The notes: a model not told the origin generated them from the sequence alone. DNA of 12,138 nucleotides from Symbiodinium natans (GCA_905221605.1 CAJNDS010000912.1:40001-52138), one strand, 5' to 3'. Counted from the first letter of the stretch, positions 1 to 6,491 are shown. Translations and numbers: made by a program.

Positions 1-58
1 GCTCCTGCTGCTGCTGCTGCTGCTCCTCCTGCTGCTGCCGCTGCTTACTGCTACACTG
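1..58. repeat. CTG/CTC trinucleotide-rich tract
   Basis: The window opens in an imperfect run of CTG, CTC and CCG triplets that decays into CTA/ACT triplets. On the + strand it could encode a leucine run, or an alanine or cysteine run in other frames. The start is cut by the window edge, so its length is unknown. It resembles, in composition only, the array near 9031-9415. Confidence 0.7.
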
Positions 59-101
59 CTAGTACTACTACGGAGTACAGGGTGAGATTTTGTTTTCAAC
101 C

Positions 102-263
102 ATGTCTCCTGCTGGTTTCGAGGACACCCTGTCCACATTGCTGGAAGCATTCGCTGCCCATAGCTATGTTTTGCATGCAATGCCTTTGTCAGTAGACTTG
201 GTGTCTTTTTGGGGGATAGAGGTGGGAAGCGGTACCAGGATGGAGCGGATACATCTGGTGTGA
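102..263 (+). CDS. Short open frame, possible exon (hypothetical)
   Basis: An ATG at 102 (context TTTTCAACC-ATG) opens a 53-codon frame ending with TGA at 261-263. Its first half looks protein-like: an amphipathic stretch reading TLSTLLEAFAAHSY follows the N-terminal MSPAGFED. A possible splice donor (CAG|GGTGAGA) lies just upstream at about 80-86. The T-rich stretch 88-98 before the ATG could serve as an acceptor tract, although no clean AG sits next to it. The second half is less convincing. No family is recognised. It could be an exon of an upstream gene or a chance ORF. Confidence 0.25.
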   Translation: MSPAGFEDTLSTLLEAFAAHSYVLHAMPLSVDLVSFWGIEVGSGTRMERIHLV

Positions 264-274
264 TATTTTGCTCC

Positions 275-338
275 AAACCGACCCGACAGCTTGATCCGTG
301 TTTTCTCGCCTCGGAGGGACCCACAAAGCAAGAATCCA
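275..338 (+). repeat. Degenerate copy of the 8255-8316 segment
   Basis: The 12 bases AAACCGACCCGA (275-286) recur at 8255-8266. After an indel-containing spacer, 309-338 (CCTCGGAGGGACCCACAAAG...) aligns with 8287-8316 (CCTCCGAATGACCCGCCAAAG...). The reading frame is not kept across the pair because of indels. One frame here contains GPTKQEST, against DPPKQEA at 8254 onward. It could be a diverged or decayed exon copy. The match is by eye and unscored. Confidence 0.35.
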
Positions 339-730
339 CATTCAGCGGTTAACTCCGTGGATCTTCATGTCGAGAGATAGCCAACCCGATCCTTGCTCAG
401 GATCCAAGGTTCTGGGGAATGGGCTTTAGTGTTTGGGCCCGTAAATGCAGCATGTTTTCTTCTCATTTTAGAAGCAGTTTTTCAGGCTGTTACATGCATA
501 AAGCATGGCTCGTTCTCAGTAAATGCTTCTACCCACCAAATACTACACCACCCCCTCACTCCTGCATGTTCAAAACATGGCAATAGCATCAACATTTACT
601 ATAGTCACTATCCAGATGATTAAACCCCAGGAGCTTCTTGTTCTTATCGTGCTGTCTAAGAAAGAATGCGGAAGGTTCAATCTGAGGGTTCTTGCTTGTT
701 TGTAGCAGGGAGAGGCGATTAATGGGAATT

Positions 731-745
731 GGGGGGGGGGGGGGG
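731..745. repeat. G15 homopolymer
   Basis: Fifteen consecutive G residues are followed closely by further G runs (GGGGGGG near 760). It could form a G-quadruplex on the + strand. Its length is likely to vary between reads or assemblies. Confidence 0.9.
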
Positions 746-1047
746 TTGACGTCCTATGGGGGGGAACATACTGTAGGTTCTTTTTTAGGGTTTAGGGTGG
801 CGCTGTTTTGTTTGCCGCAAGTCTGTGGCCTTTTTCCTTTTGCGCAGCCTGCAGCTTTAAAACGCTACATGTCTGGTGGGACCTCAATACCTTCTCCGAA
901 CCTGCAGAGCGCCCTTTCGACCTGCCTTAGCCAGGCAAACCCCGGTCTTGGAGAAGTTTGGCGTTAAATCCTCAAGCCCGAGGCGTTAAACTCTGAAAAC
1001 CTCAGCCCGTAAGCGCAAATCCCTACACCCTCTGCAAAACAGCTTTG

Positions 1048-1149
1048 ATGGTGCAGGGAGCAGCAAAGCAGGCTGATGGTGAGGCCGTGACTGTTGGCAG
1101 TCCTGCTTCGGGTTTAGGGGCTGAGGGACGGAGTGTTTTAGGAGGGTGA
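1048..1149 (+). CDS. Small Ala/Gly-rich open frame, possible leading exon of copy 1 (hypothetical)
   Basis: ATG at 1048 opens a 33-codon frame ending with TGA at 1147, starting MVQGAAKQADGEAVTVGSP. A donor-like GATG|GTGAGG lies at about 1078-1083, leaving a ten-residue N-terminus if it is used. An AAAACAG just before the ATG (to about 1041) could instead act as an acceptor. Its alanine, glycine and acidic content matches the other exon-like segments of the duplicated array, and it lies about 450 nt upstream of segment C. It is placed in copy 1 by position only. It may be a chance ORF. Confidence 0.25.
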   Translation: MVQGAAKQADGEAVTVGSPASGLGAEGRSVLGG

Positions 1150-1415
1150 TGGGACCACTACTACTTGACATACCATCGCACATTGCTGGGCACGGTGAAT
1201 TTGCTGCGATTTTTCGGGCTTGGGGGAGGTTTCGGGCTTCAAGAAGATGTCGTGATGCGCATGAATTGTTCCAAAATGTCTGTCAGCTTGCGGACACCCG
1301 AAAGTTCAGTAAGAACACCGCTGCTGCAGCTACCGTTGTTCTTACTGGAGCTGAAGGTGGGGAAATTGCAGAATCTGCTGCTTTCTGCTTCGCCTCTGCA
1401 GCTCAACGCTGCTGA
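1146..1415. other. Coding-like segment, strand ambiguous
   Basis: The + strand frame 1146-1415 reads as plausible protein in its second half, from DAHELFQNVCQLADTRKF through an alanine-rich TAAAATVVLTGAE. A donor-like GAAG|GTGGGG occurs at 1356-1357. A second + frame and a minus-strand frame (1239-1457, with TELSGVRKLTDILEQF) are open over the same bases and look nearly as good, so strand and frame cannot be decided. It may be an exon of copy 1 between 1048 and segment C, but no second copy was found. No family is recognised. Confidence 0.25.
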
Positions 1416-1459
1416 ATGAGGGACCTGCATGGAATCCTGCGCACCTTCTCCGTGCATCC

Positions 1460-1490
1460 ATGCAACTCAATGCAACTCACGAATGCAACT
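1460..1490. repeat. 10-bp tandem repeat (ATGCAACTCA)
   Basis: ATGCAACTCA occurs twice in tandem (1460-1479), followed by a partial third copy (ATGCAACT, 1483-1490). It lies just upstream of exon-like segment C. It is a small local slippage-type repeat with no evident function. Confidence 0.8.
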
Positions 1491-1503
1491 ACGGGGGTTT
1501 TGG

Positions 1504-1614
1504 TTGAAAACCTGGCCGATTATATTGCCGATTATATTGCACTGCCTCTTCTCCCACTCGGCGCGAGAGGCAGCCAAGAAAAGCGTGGACTTTGCTGAGG
1601 CCACCGCTTCGCAG
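1504..1614 (+). CDS. Exon-like segment C, copy 1 of the duplicated array
   Basis: In this frame the segment reads LKTWPIILPIIL, then EAAKKSVDFAEATASQ. Its partner C' at 4102-4209 reads LRTCPDMLLP, then EAAYPSKKAVDFAAAKS. The KK(S/A)VDFA core is nearly identical in DNA (AAGAAA, then GTGGACTTTGCT). A 12-bp tandem duplication (GCCGATTATATT twice, 1515-1538) adds four codons in frame, which fits coding sequence. The right edge may be a donor after CTGAGGG near 1620; an acceptor before it is unclear. The +1 frame over the first half is also open (VENLADYIADYIALP), so the frame is favoured by the shared core, not proven. The protein family is unknown. Confidence 0.45.
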
Positions 1615-1621
1615 CTGAGGG

Positions 1622-2318
1622 GTTTTAATGGGGCATGTTTTCTTTTTGTTCGTTCTTGGCCCTTAGAGGGTGCGCGTCTTTTTGTTTTTATGTGTTTCAT
1701 TTTTGGGGCGGGAGGGGGGGCTTGGGATCTAGGGTTTAGAGCTTGGACTTGAGCATGTTGGGGTTTAGGATTTCCTTTAAGGGTCTCAGCGCAGGGCAGC
1801 TGGGACTGTGGGATGCTGTGTGGAAGTCAGGATTGTCAGGATCGGATTTACAAGGGTTTCTTGACAGCATGTTCACGGATGTTCCCTGTCTCCTCGGACG
1901 AGCTAGGCTTTGTAAACGATTGCGCGCCGCCTCGCCGGGCCAGCCCACGTCCCAAAGCCCGAGAAGTTCCCGAAACCTGCTGAGGAGGGTCGCCCCAAAA
2001 CCCCAAAACCCCTTTTTATAAAGGCTAAATTGGATTTTAACAATTATCAATTTCGAATTTTAAAATGGTGACCAGGGGGGTTCGAGGGGTCCCAGGGGGC
2101 AGCTTCAGCTCCTCCAAGTAGCCTTCATGGGGAGGGGAAAAGGGTTGGGAAGGGGAGACCGGATCCTGGTCTGGAAGCCGAGGCGAAGTTAGGACATGTA
2201 GGGGTTTAGGATTGCGGGTTTACGGTTAAGGTGGTCGTAGTTGCCCTAAACCCTAGCCCGCTAGGGCCCTAAACCGCAAAACGCCCCAAAACCTACTGGC
2301 AATTCGGCCTCTGCGAAG
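1622..2318. other. Non-coding DNA between segments C and A
   Basis: Telomere-like motifs (CTAGGGTTTAGAG near 1729, GGGGTTTAGGATT near 1760 and 2200) lie in a probable intron. One lysine/proline-rich open stretch at about 1940-1990 (HVPKPEKFPKPAEEG) follows CCGGGCCAG and could be a further small exon. Its composition resembles segment A, but no second copy was found. The region also contains CCCCAAAACCCCAAAACCCC near 1992-2011 and the head-to-head motif at 2241-2277. Confidence 0.4.
2241..2277. repeat. Head-to-head telomere-like motifs with inverted repeat
   Basis: CCCTAAACCCTAG runs into an inverted repeat with arms CCCTAGC (2251-2257) and GCTAGGG (2260-2266) around a two-base spacer, followed by CCCTAAACC. 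Plant-type telomere units of opposite orientation therefore meet here. The arms could form a small hairpin. Nothing else suggests a gene. Confidence 0.6.
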
Positions 2319-2374
2319 GTGCCGGAGGCTAGCCCAAACCGAGAGCCCGCCAAGGCTGCTCGCAAAGGCACCTT
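2319..2374 (+). CDS. Exon-like segment A, copy 1 (Lys/Ala-rich)
   Basis: The segment starts after an AG (2317-2318) and reads VPEASPNREPAKAARKGT (2319-2372). A donor-like GTGGGT follows at 2375, leaving phase 2. Its partner A' (5773-5834) reads VPEPSAAKTPAKAARKGA and also leaves phase 2 at GTGAGC. Differences between the two include synonymous CCG/CCA, AGC/AGT and GCT/GCA and conservative Arg/Lys. PAKAARKG recalls basic histone-tail or linker-histone composition, but eight residues are not enough to name a family. It is probably a short internal exon of a nuclear or otherwise charged protein. Function unknown. Confidence 0.55.
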
Positions 2375-2560
2375 GTGGGTTCAATTCATGAGGTTCTGAG
2401 GGGTGACTGCGACGTACCCTGAACTCGGAGTGAACTCGGATTAGGTACTCGGGGGATAACAGAAGGTAGCTAGGGGTGCGGGGGAGTCCAGGCCGGGTCG
2501 AGGGTTTAAGATTCCTCGGTTTGGTGGCTTCAGGCTCAGGATGTCGGGTTGTATTGTTCT

Positions 2561-2632
2561 ACTGCGGCTATATTAGAGTTTGTCGCACAGCCGCAGTTCA
2601 AGAACGCAAGCCGAGCCTTTTTTCCGGCGTAG
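2561..2632 (+). CDS. Exon-like segment H, copy 1
   Basis: The frame reads TAAILEFVAQPQFKNASRAFF and runs to a TAG at 2630. Partner H' at 5901-5942 reads RTFVATPSEFL. The shared DNA includes the nine bases TTTGTCGCA (2579-2587; 5916-5924) and a nearby AGTTC. An AG acceptor is possible at TATATTAG (2575-2576); copy 2 has GGCTAG at the matching place. No GT donor is seen in copy 1 before the TAG, whereas copy 2 has TTG|GTGAGC. Copy 1 may have lost its donor, use a non-GT donor, or not be spliced here. Confidence 0.4.
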   Translation, partial: TAAILEFVAQPQFKNASRAFFPA

Positions 2633-2841
2633 ACTGCCCCACAAAATCTAAAATCTGAGGGCGCATTCTCCGTGCGGAACAATTGCATCACTCAACGCAG
2701 TCTTAAGATGTCTTGAGTACTTTCGCTAGTCTGTGCAGGCGCCACATTCGGTCATCCCCTCTCAAATCTGGAAGTTTCCAAATAGACGTTGATTCATTGA
2801 TTCAACAACACGAAAACACGCGACTCCTTCTTCATCCCTAG

Positions 2842-2892
2842 CTGAAAGCCCCAAGCCTTCAATGTCAAGATCTCAAAACAATCTCCACTGAC
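2842..2892 (+). CDS. Exon-like segment G, copy 1 (weak)
   Basis: A pyrimidine-rich stretch ending CATCCCTAG (to 2841) precedes a frame reading AESPKPSMSRSQNNLH before TGA. The partner G' (6161 onward) also begins CTAGCTGAA and reads AEEPNHNEPPTPH in the same relative frame; both frames end at CCACTGA. Another frame (LKAPSLQCQDLKTISTD here) is open as well. The shared nine-base CTAGCTGAA and its conserved position between H and B support homology. The reading frame and the right boundary are not secure. Confidence 0.3.
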
Positions 2893-2947
2893 CCTTACCA
2901 CCTTGTCTACTGAAATCTGGAACTCCATGCAGCCTGAATTCTTGCAG

Positions 2948-3039
2948 GCACCGGTTTCGTGATGGCTGCTGACCTTCCGCTGACCGACGAGGAAGATGAG
3001 GATGAGCAGGACAGCCAAACATCACGGAAGATACCCTGA
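2948..3039 (+). CDS. Exon-like segment B, copy 1 (acidic)
   Basis: Starting after TTGCAG (acceptor AG at 2946-2947), the frame reads GTGFVMAADLPLTDEED, continues acidic (EDEQ), and ends at TGA 3037-3039 after DSQTSRKIP. Partner B' (6376-6491) reads GTGFVMSADLPLTDEED after the same TTGCAG. Between the two copies, changes at GGT/GGG, CTT/TTA, ACC/ACA and GAT/GAC are silent, and most others are at third positions. This is the best evidence in the window for a protein under selection. With no GT between the acidic run and the stop, this may be the last exon of copy 1. Starting at the internal ATG (2962) is possible, but residues before it are conserved. The antisense frame 2794-3018 is taken as a shadow. 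Confidence 0.65.
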
Positions 3040-3665
3040 ACATCACACCTTACTTGCTCTCTACACTCCCAACCCGAAGTCCAGAACCTTAGCTACCCAT
3101 ATGTCTGTGATATAATTACTGACCAAGACCTGACCTCCAACGAGTGGTGGTGCCTCAGTCGTCCTGGCCAGAACGGAAACTCGCTCAATTCCACGAGGTT
3201 TCTATCACTAGAAAACGTCTGTGATCTACTGGCCAGGATCGGAATATTGCTTGACGTCAAACTCCCCATCTGCTAGCATGGGTGAACATATCTATTCCAA
3301 GCTTTAGCCAGGAGTCTTTGTCATTCCCGTAGATTTGATACCTTTGAAGTCTCGGGGTTCTTTCTTGCCGGGTAAAGCCAAGATGCGTGTAGTCTGTGAA
3401 CATGTCATTCCACTCTTAATTGTTTGGGGTCTTCGCTGGTGTAATTGGGATTTAGGGATTGGTCTTAGGAAGAGGTTTAGAGTCTAGGGTTTATAGGTTT
3501 AGGGTTTCGGGTTTTGAGTTTTGGAATGCTTTTGGGTTGCAAGTATCTAGGAGGCATCGCATGGTCATGGCAGTTTCCCTGCGATCATTATGCGGCGGGT
3601 CCCAAAAACCAAAGTGCGCAACATAGGTTGGGTCCTCGCAGTGTTACCGCCGCCGGTTTCTGGTT
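3040..3665. other. Stretch between the two copies with local repeats and telomere-like run
   Basis: No convincing gene was seen. Two local similarities are visible: GTCTGTGAT at 3103 and 3217, and CTGGCCAG(A/G)A(A/T)CGGAA at 3164 and 3229, suggesting a decayed repeat of about 65 to 115 nt. At 3482-3518 a run of degenerate telomere units (GGGTTTATAGGTTTAGGGTTTCGGGTTTTGAG) precedes the candidate exon at 3666. Confidence 0.45.
3482..3518 (+). repeat. Degenerate TTTAGGG-type run
   Basis: Consecutive units read CTAGGG, TTTATAGG, TTTAGGG, TTTCGGG and TTTTGAG, that is, the plant-type telomere repeat with point changes. It is too short and impure to be a chromosome end, and non-telomeric sequence continues on both sides. 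Confidence 0.7.
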
Positions 3666-3805
3666 ATGGCAGAAGCCGGCGCTGCCTTGTTGTCACGAGT
3701 TTCGGCCCCAAACTCTGAGCCTGTTGCTCTGACACAGCGAAGGAAGCTCCACCCTCATCAACAGTGCCAGACGCCTCAAGTGCCATGCCAGACGGTTCCA
3801 AGCAG
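3666..3805 (+). CDS. Candidate first exon of copy 2 with strong splice donor
   Basis: ATG at 3666 (context GGTT-ATG-GC) opens a frame reading MAEAGAALLSRVSAPNSEP and continuing for 46 codons plus two bases to a near-consensus donor, AAGCAG|GTGAGG, at 3805/3806. A stop codon (TGA) follows directly in the unspliced frame, as expected at a true exon end. An alternative is an internal exon starting after CTCTGACACAG (AG at 3736-3737), read in another frame as AKEAPPSSTVPDASSAMPDG and ending in phase 0 at the same donor. Both readings are alanine, serine and proline-rich like the other segments. The donor is more secure than the frame. It lies about 300 nt upstream of C'. Confidence 0.4.
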
Positions 3806-4101
3806 GTGAGGGCATGCACGTGTCCACACAGTGGGCATTGCGGTTCAGGTCTAGGGGGGTCAGGGTGTAGGTCTTGTTGCTGTCCAGCTTTGAGTTTAGT
3901 CAGATTTCGCACTACGAAGAAAATCTCCCGCAAAGTGCACCTCCCACTGCGCAGAAAGTAAGCAGAGCTCACAGGTCAAGTTTAGCTCAGCATAGCATGG
4001 ACACCCGATACACCACACTCTTTAAGGCACACAAAGCCCTGAGCCCTGTATCTTAGGTCCCGAAACATCTTGCTCGTGGTCTGCTGCAGGGGGGGGGAGG
4101 T

Positions 4102-4209
4102 CTATTTCTCCGAACCTGCCCAGATATGCTTCTGCCACAAACGTGGGAGGCGGCTTATCCGTCAAAGAAAGCCGTGGACTTTGCTGCTGCCAAGAGCTTG
4201 GATGACTAG
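4102..4209 (+). CDS. Exon-like segment C', copy 2
   Basis: The frame reads LFLRTCPDMLLPQTWEAAYP, then SKKAVDFAAAKSLDD and TAG (4207-4209). It is open back to 4057. Partner C lies at 1504-1614. Possible acceptors are CTGCTGCAG (to 4089), CTGCCCAG (to 4123) and GTGGGAG (to 4149). A weak donor GTTTCA overlaps the TAG (GACTA|GTTTCA). Because C has no stop here, C' may be spliced just before its TAG. The function of the KK(S/A)VDFA motif is unknown. Confidence 0.45.
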   Translation, partial: LFLRTCPDMLLPQTWEAAYPSKKAVDFAAAKSLDD

Positions 4210-5612
4210 TTTCAGCTGTTACACCCTGATCTTTCACATGGGCTTGGATCCAGGGATGGGGATTGGGAGTCTGTCAAAACCGTTTTATATGATCCTTCGA
4301 GCAGGGCCCCTTTCATCCTGTCATATTCCGATTCCCACTGCTCAAATCCATGCATGGTACTTCTGCGACAGCTTATGTGGCGGAACTTGATTTGGGTTTG
4401 CCTTGGGCCTTCTGTTCAGCTGTCATCTCTGCACAGCGTAGCGCTTCTTCAGCCAGGGATCCGATATCGCCTTCCGGTGCTTCATAGGGGGATCACGTAG
4501 AAGGATTTAACGCTCGGGGACTTTTAAGGTTTAGGGGTCAGGCGCAAACCATACAGGCTAGAATGTCACACTTATTCGCGCGAAGGACCCCAGCATAAAT
4601 TCATAATGAACCTCTTACACTGATTTTTTCGTTTACACCCTGAACCGTAGAAACCTGACAAAGTTCAACCTCTCTCGAATCCTAAACCGTAATGTCCGTC
4701 TTTGATTTCAGGCTTCTAGATTCCCCCTCTATGCAGTTTGGGCAACTCAGGACCAAGCCAGGATAGGTTTGAGCCGTTAGGGCCTTTTGGGTTTTGTGCA
4801 TGAGGGTTTAGGGTTCAGGGCTCTAGGCCTTAAACGCCCGCATCCAATCTGGAGTCTGCGGTCTGCGCTGGCTTTAAGATTTTGGGATCTACGTAAGCGG
4901 CTGGAGTCGAAGGATTCAGGGTGCCCTGTAGTCATTGTAGTCATTTTCCTTCAAGGTTTCCCACGGCCACAGGCTCCACGTTGAGCATGTGTGCATAATT
5001 GTTTAGGCTCTCTCAGAAGTTGACTGCCAACAAACGGATTCCTGGCTGGATCGGCAGAATCCTACACAGGCGCCGAGTTTCTAAGCAAATATGCCAGGTG
5101 TCATATCAACCCTAAACCCTCAACTCTAAAGGTATGAAGCAAGGCCATTACAGGGACCTTCCAGGAACCCGGGCTAAGAATTCCAGGCTCAGGGTCCAAG
5201 GAGTAGGTCTGACGGGCTTAGGGTTTTGGGTTTCAAAAACTCTCCCCCACAGCACTCATGTTGAAGGAACAGGTGGACGGGGGGTTGTAATATTTAACAC
5301 AGAAGGGCTGCGGATGGGGGGGGGTGGATAAGAGGGTCATTCGTTGCTCTTGCTTTGTTACTCGTAGCCTTGAATGGCAGTAAGACAGTTTCAGGCAGAT
5401 CAGTCCAGTTCCGAGCTCTCAACTTCCGCATTCCAGACCTCCAGCTTAAACCCGAAACCCATCTAAACCCTAACTCCATAAGAACAACGATCAGCCCGAG
5501 CCACGAAACCCTCCGGTCCAAAACTTCACAACCCACACGAGAGGTTCTCAAAATCTTCCCGTAAACAAGTGTGAGAAGACCCCCTGTTCTCCCTGTATAT
5601 TTAGAATTCCCA

Positions 5613-5626
5613 CCCCCCCCCCCCCC
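5613..5626. repeat. C14 homopolymer
   Basis: Fourteen consecutive C residues are followed by GCCGCC. This is a candidate G-quadruplex on the minus strand and a likely place for length errors. Confidence 0.9.
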
Positions 5627-5646
5627 GCCGCCATGTTGAGAGATTT

Positions 5647-5682
5647 CCCTAAGCCCTAGACCTCAAACCCTAAACCTAAACC
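5647..5682 (-). repeat. CCCTAAA-type telomere-like run
   Basis: The run reads CCCTAAG, CCCTAGA, CCTCAAA, CCCTAAA, CCTAAACC: degenerate plant-type telomere units in the CCCTAAA orientation. It lies in the probable intron about 90 nt upstream of segment A'. It is interstitial, since probable exons lie on both sides. Confidence 0.7.
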
Positions 5683-5772
5683 ATGCCACCCTGACACTCC
5701 AAATCGGGCCTTGCAGAGGGTTCCTGCTGCAGGGCTTCGGAAGGGGGGGCATCCTAAACTGCCCGAACCCAG

Positions 5773-5834
5773 GTGCCAGAGCCTAGTGCGGCGAAAACGC
5801 CCGCCAAGGCTGCACGCAAAGGCGCCCAAGCTAT
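5773..5834 (+). CDS. Exon-like segment A', copy 2 (Lys/Ala-rich)
   Basis: After CCGAACCCAG (acceptor AG at 5771-5772), the frame reads VPEPSAAKTPAKAARKGA and then QA. It ends at the donor CTAT|GTGAGC (5834/5835), leaving phase 2; a TGA follows at once if unspliced. Partner A is at 2319-2374 with the same phase at its right edge. Acceptor, donor, retained phase and peptide conservation together make this one of the best-defined exons in the window. The basic PAKAARKG tail may contact nucleic acid, but this is only inferred from composition. Confidence 0.58.
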
Positions 5835-5854
5835 GTGAGCCTTGAAGCCAATGA

Positions 5855-5890
5855 GGGTTCGGGTTTCAGGTTTCGGGTTCGGGTGCTTAC
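5855..5890 (+). repeat. Degenerate telomere-like run just after A'
   Basis: GGGTTC, GGGTTTCAGG, TTTCGGG, TTCGGG repeats follow the A' donor by about 20 bases, so they would lie in the first part of the intron. The units are G-rich heptamer variants. A run of this kind near an exon edge is also seen at 6453-6480, downstream of B'. Confidence 0.6.
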
Positions 5891-5900
5891 GTTGAGGCTT

Positions 5901-5942
5901 ATGAGGGCTAGAACCTTTGTCGCAACGCCCTCGGAGTTCTTG
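5901..5942 (+). CDS. Exon-like segment H', copy 2
   Basis: The frame reads MRARTFVATPSEFL and ends at the donor TTCTTG|GTGAGC (5942/5943) in phase 0. An AG acceptor at GGGCTAG (to 5911) would give an exon beginning AACCTTTGTCGCA. Joining phase-2 A' to that acceptor keeps the frame (an inference: GCT AT + A, then ACC TTT GTC). Partner H in copy 1 shares TTTGTCGCA and (E/T)FVA. If exons A' and H' are consecutive, their intron is only about 77 nt. Confidence 0.42.
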
Positions 5943-6157
5943 GTGAGCAGGATTCGTCGTAGTGGAGCACTACTAGATGTTGAACACTGTGCACCCCACT
6001 TTTCCCTGTTTCTTGTCACATCTTTCTGCGGGCCCCCTAGCTCATCTAAATCCACCAACCCTCCAAACCCCAGGATGTTCGGGTTGAGGGGCTTGGGGTC
6101 CCCAAACGATGCCTTACTGAGAGTGGCTACATCCTCAAAAGCTAAAAGCACTCGATG
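5943..6157. other. Probable intron between H' and G'
   Basis: The bases from the H' donor GTGAGC to the CTAG before G' carry no conserved counterpart in copy 1. The coding frame stays open past the donor for a further 70 codons (VSRIRRSGALLDVEH...), so retention or a longer exon cannot be excluded. TTCGGGTTGAGGGGCTTGGGG near 6077 is G-rich and telomere-like. Confidence 0.3.
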
Positions 6158-6160
6158 CTA

Positions 6161-6221
6161 GCTGAAGAACCAAACCACAATGAGCCACCGACGCCCCACT
6201 GAACTCGTGAATGGAGAGAAA
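6161..6221 (+). CDS. Exon-like segment G', copy 2, with consensus donor
   Basis: The right edge is a textbook donor, GAGAAA|GTGAGT, at 6221/6222. From CTAG (to 6161) one frame reads LKNQTTMSHRRPTELVNGEK and reaches this donor in phase 0; it contains an ATG at 6179. The frame matching copy 1 (AEEPNHNEPPTPH) meets a TGA before the donor. The donor is therefore well supported but the frame is not. The next acceptor, TTGCAG before B', is about 150 nt downstream. B' needs a phase-1 partner, so either the frame or the direct G'-B' joining is wrong. Confidence 0.35.
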
Positions 6222-6375
6222 GTGAGTCCCCTTGCACTGACTGGAGTTGAGGGCCGCTCAGGGCTTAGGAGATTTTGGTTCAAGCTCCTGCGGCTACAGG
6301 TCGTTTCAGTTGAGGGTTGACGGGGGGGCGTAAACTCTCCATGCCCCGAACCGGAACCCTCATCTCTCGTTGCAG

Positions 6376-6491
6376 GCACCGGGTTCGTGATGTCAGCTGA
6401 CTTACCGCTGACAGACGAGGAAGACGAGGAGGACAAGACGAGATTTTGTTGGGTGGGGTTCAGGGCTCAGGGCTTTTGGGGCCAAAGATGA
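6376..6491 (+). CDS. Exon-like segment B', copy 2 (acidic)
   Basis: After CTCTCGTTGCAG (acceptor AG at 6374-6375), the frame reads GTGFVMSADLPLTDEED and remains acidic (EED) to about 6434; this matches B. It is then open to TGA at 6489-6491 with unrelated residues. GT donors are possible at TTTT|GTTGGG (6448) and TTGG|GTGGGG (6453), so the conserved exon may end near 6447-6452. The rest is telomere-like (GGGTGGGGTTCAGGGCTCAGGG) and probably intronic. The conserved block begins two bases before a codon, so the preceding exon should end in phase 1. Confidence 0.62.

Larger units (their letters stand above)
264..1047. other. Non-coding stretch with G15 tract and telomere-like motifs
   Basis: No convincing gene was seen. 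It holds a G15 homopolymer (731-745), a GGGTTTAGGG motif near 788-797, and a segment at 275-338 that resembles 8255-8316 (listed separately). Open frames here, for example around 393-623 and 692-967, are compositionally unremarkable. The 14-base string TTCTCCGAACCTGC near 892 recurs near 4106 at the start of exon-like segment C', where it lies in a better-supported coding frame. Confidence 0.5.
4210..5772. other. Long probable intron or spacer between C' and A'
   Basis: About 1.5 kb, against about 0.7 kb at the same place in copy 1. It contains scattered TTTAGGG-like motifs (for example GGTTTAGGGGT near 4530, GGGTTTAGGGTTCAGGG near 4803, TTAGGGTTTTGGGTTTC near 5219, AAACCCTAACTCC near 5465), a C14 run (5613-5626) and telomere-like CCCTAAACCTAAACC (to 5682). 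A CAG(A/G)TCCAAGG-like string near 5186 recalls GCTCAGGATCCAAGG near 395. Several frames are open but none has a partner or convincing composition. Confidence 0.4.

Noticed and set aside
2319-2374. Histone or linker-histone gene from the PAKAARKG motif
   Set aside because: The resemblance is a few basic residues in a short exon; no globular domain or longer match is visible.
2794-3018. Minus-strand frame starting MAVLLILIFLVGQ, resembling a signal peptide
   Set aside because: It is the antisense of the acidic segment B, whose + frame has silent changes against its copy. The hydrophobic N-terminus is the reverse complement of the GAT/GAG-rich acidic run.
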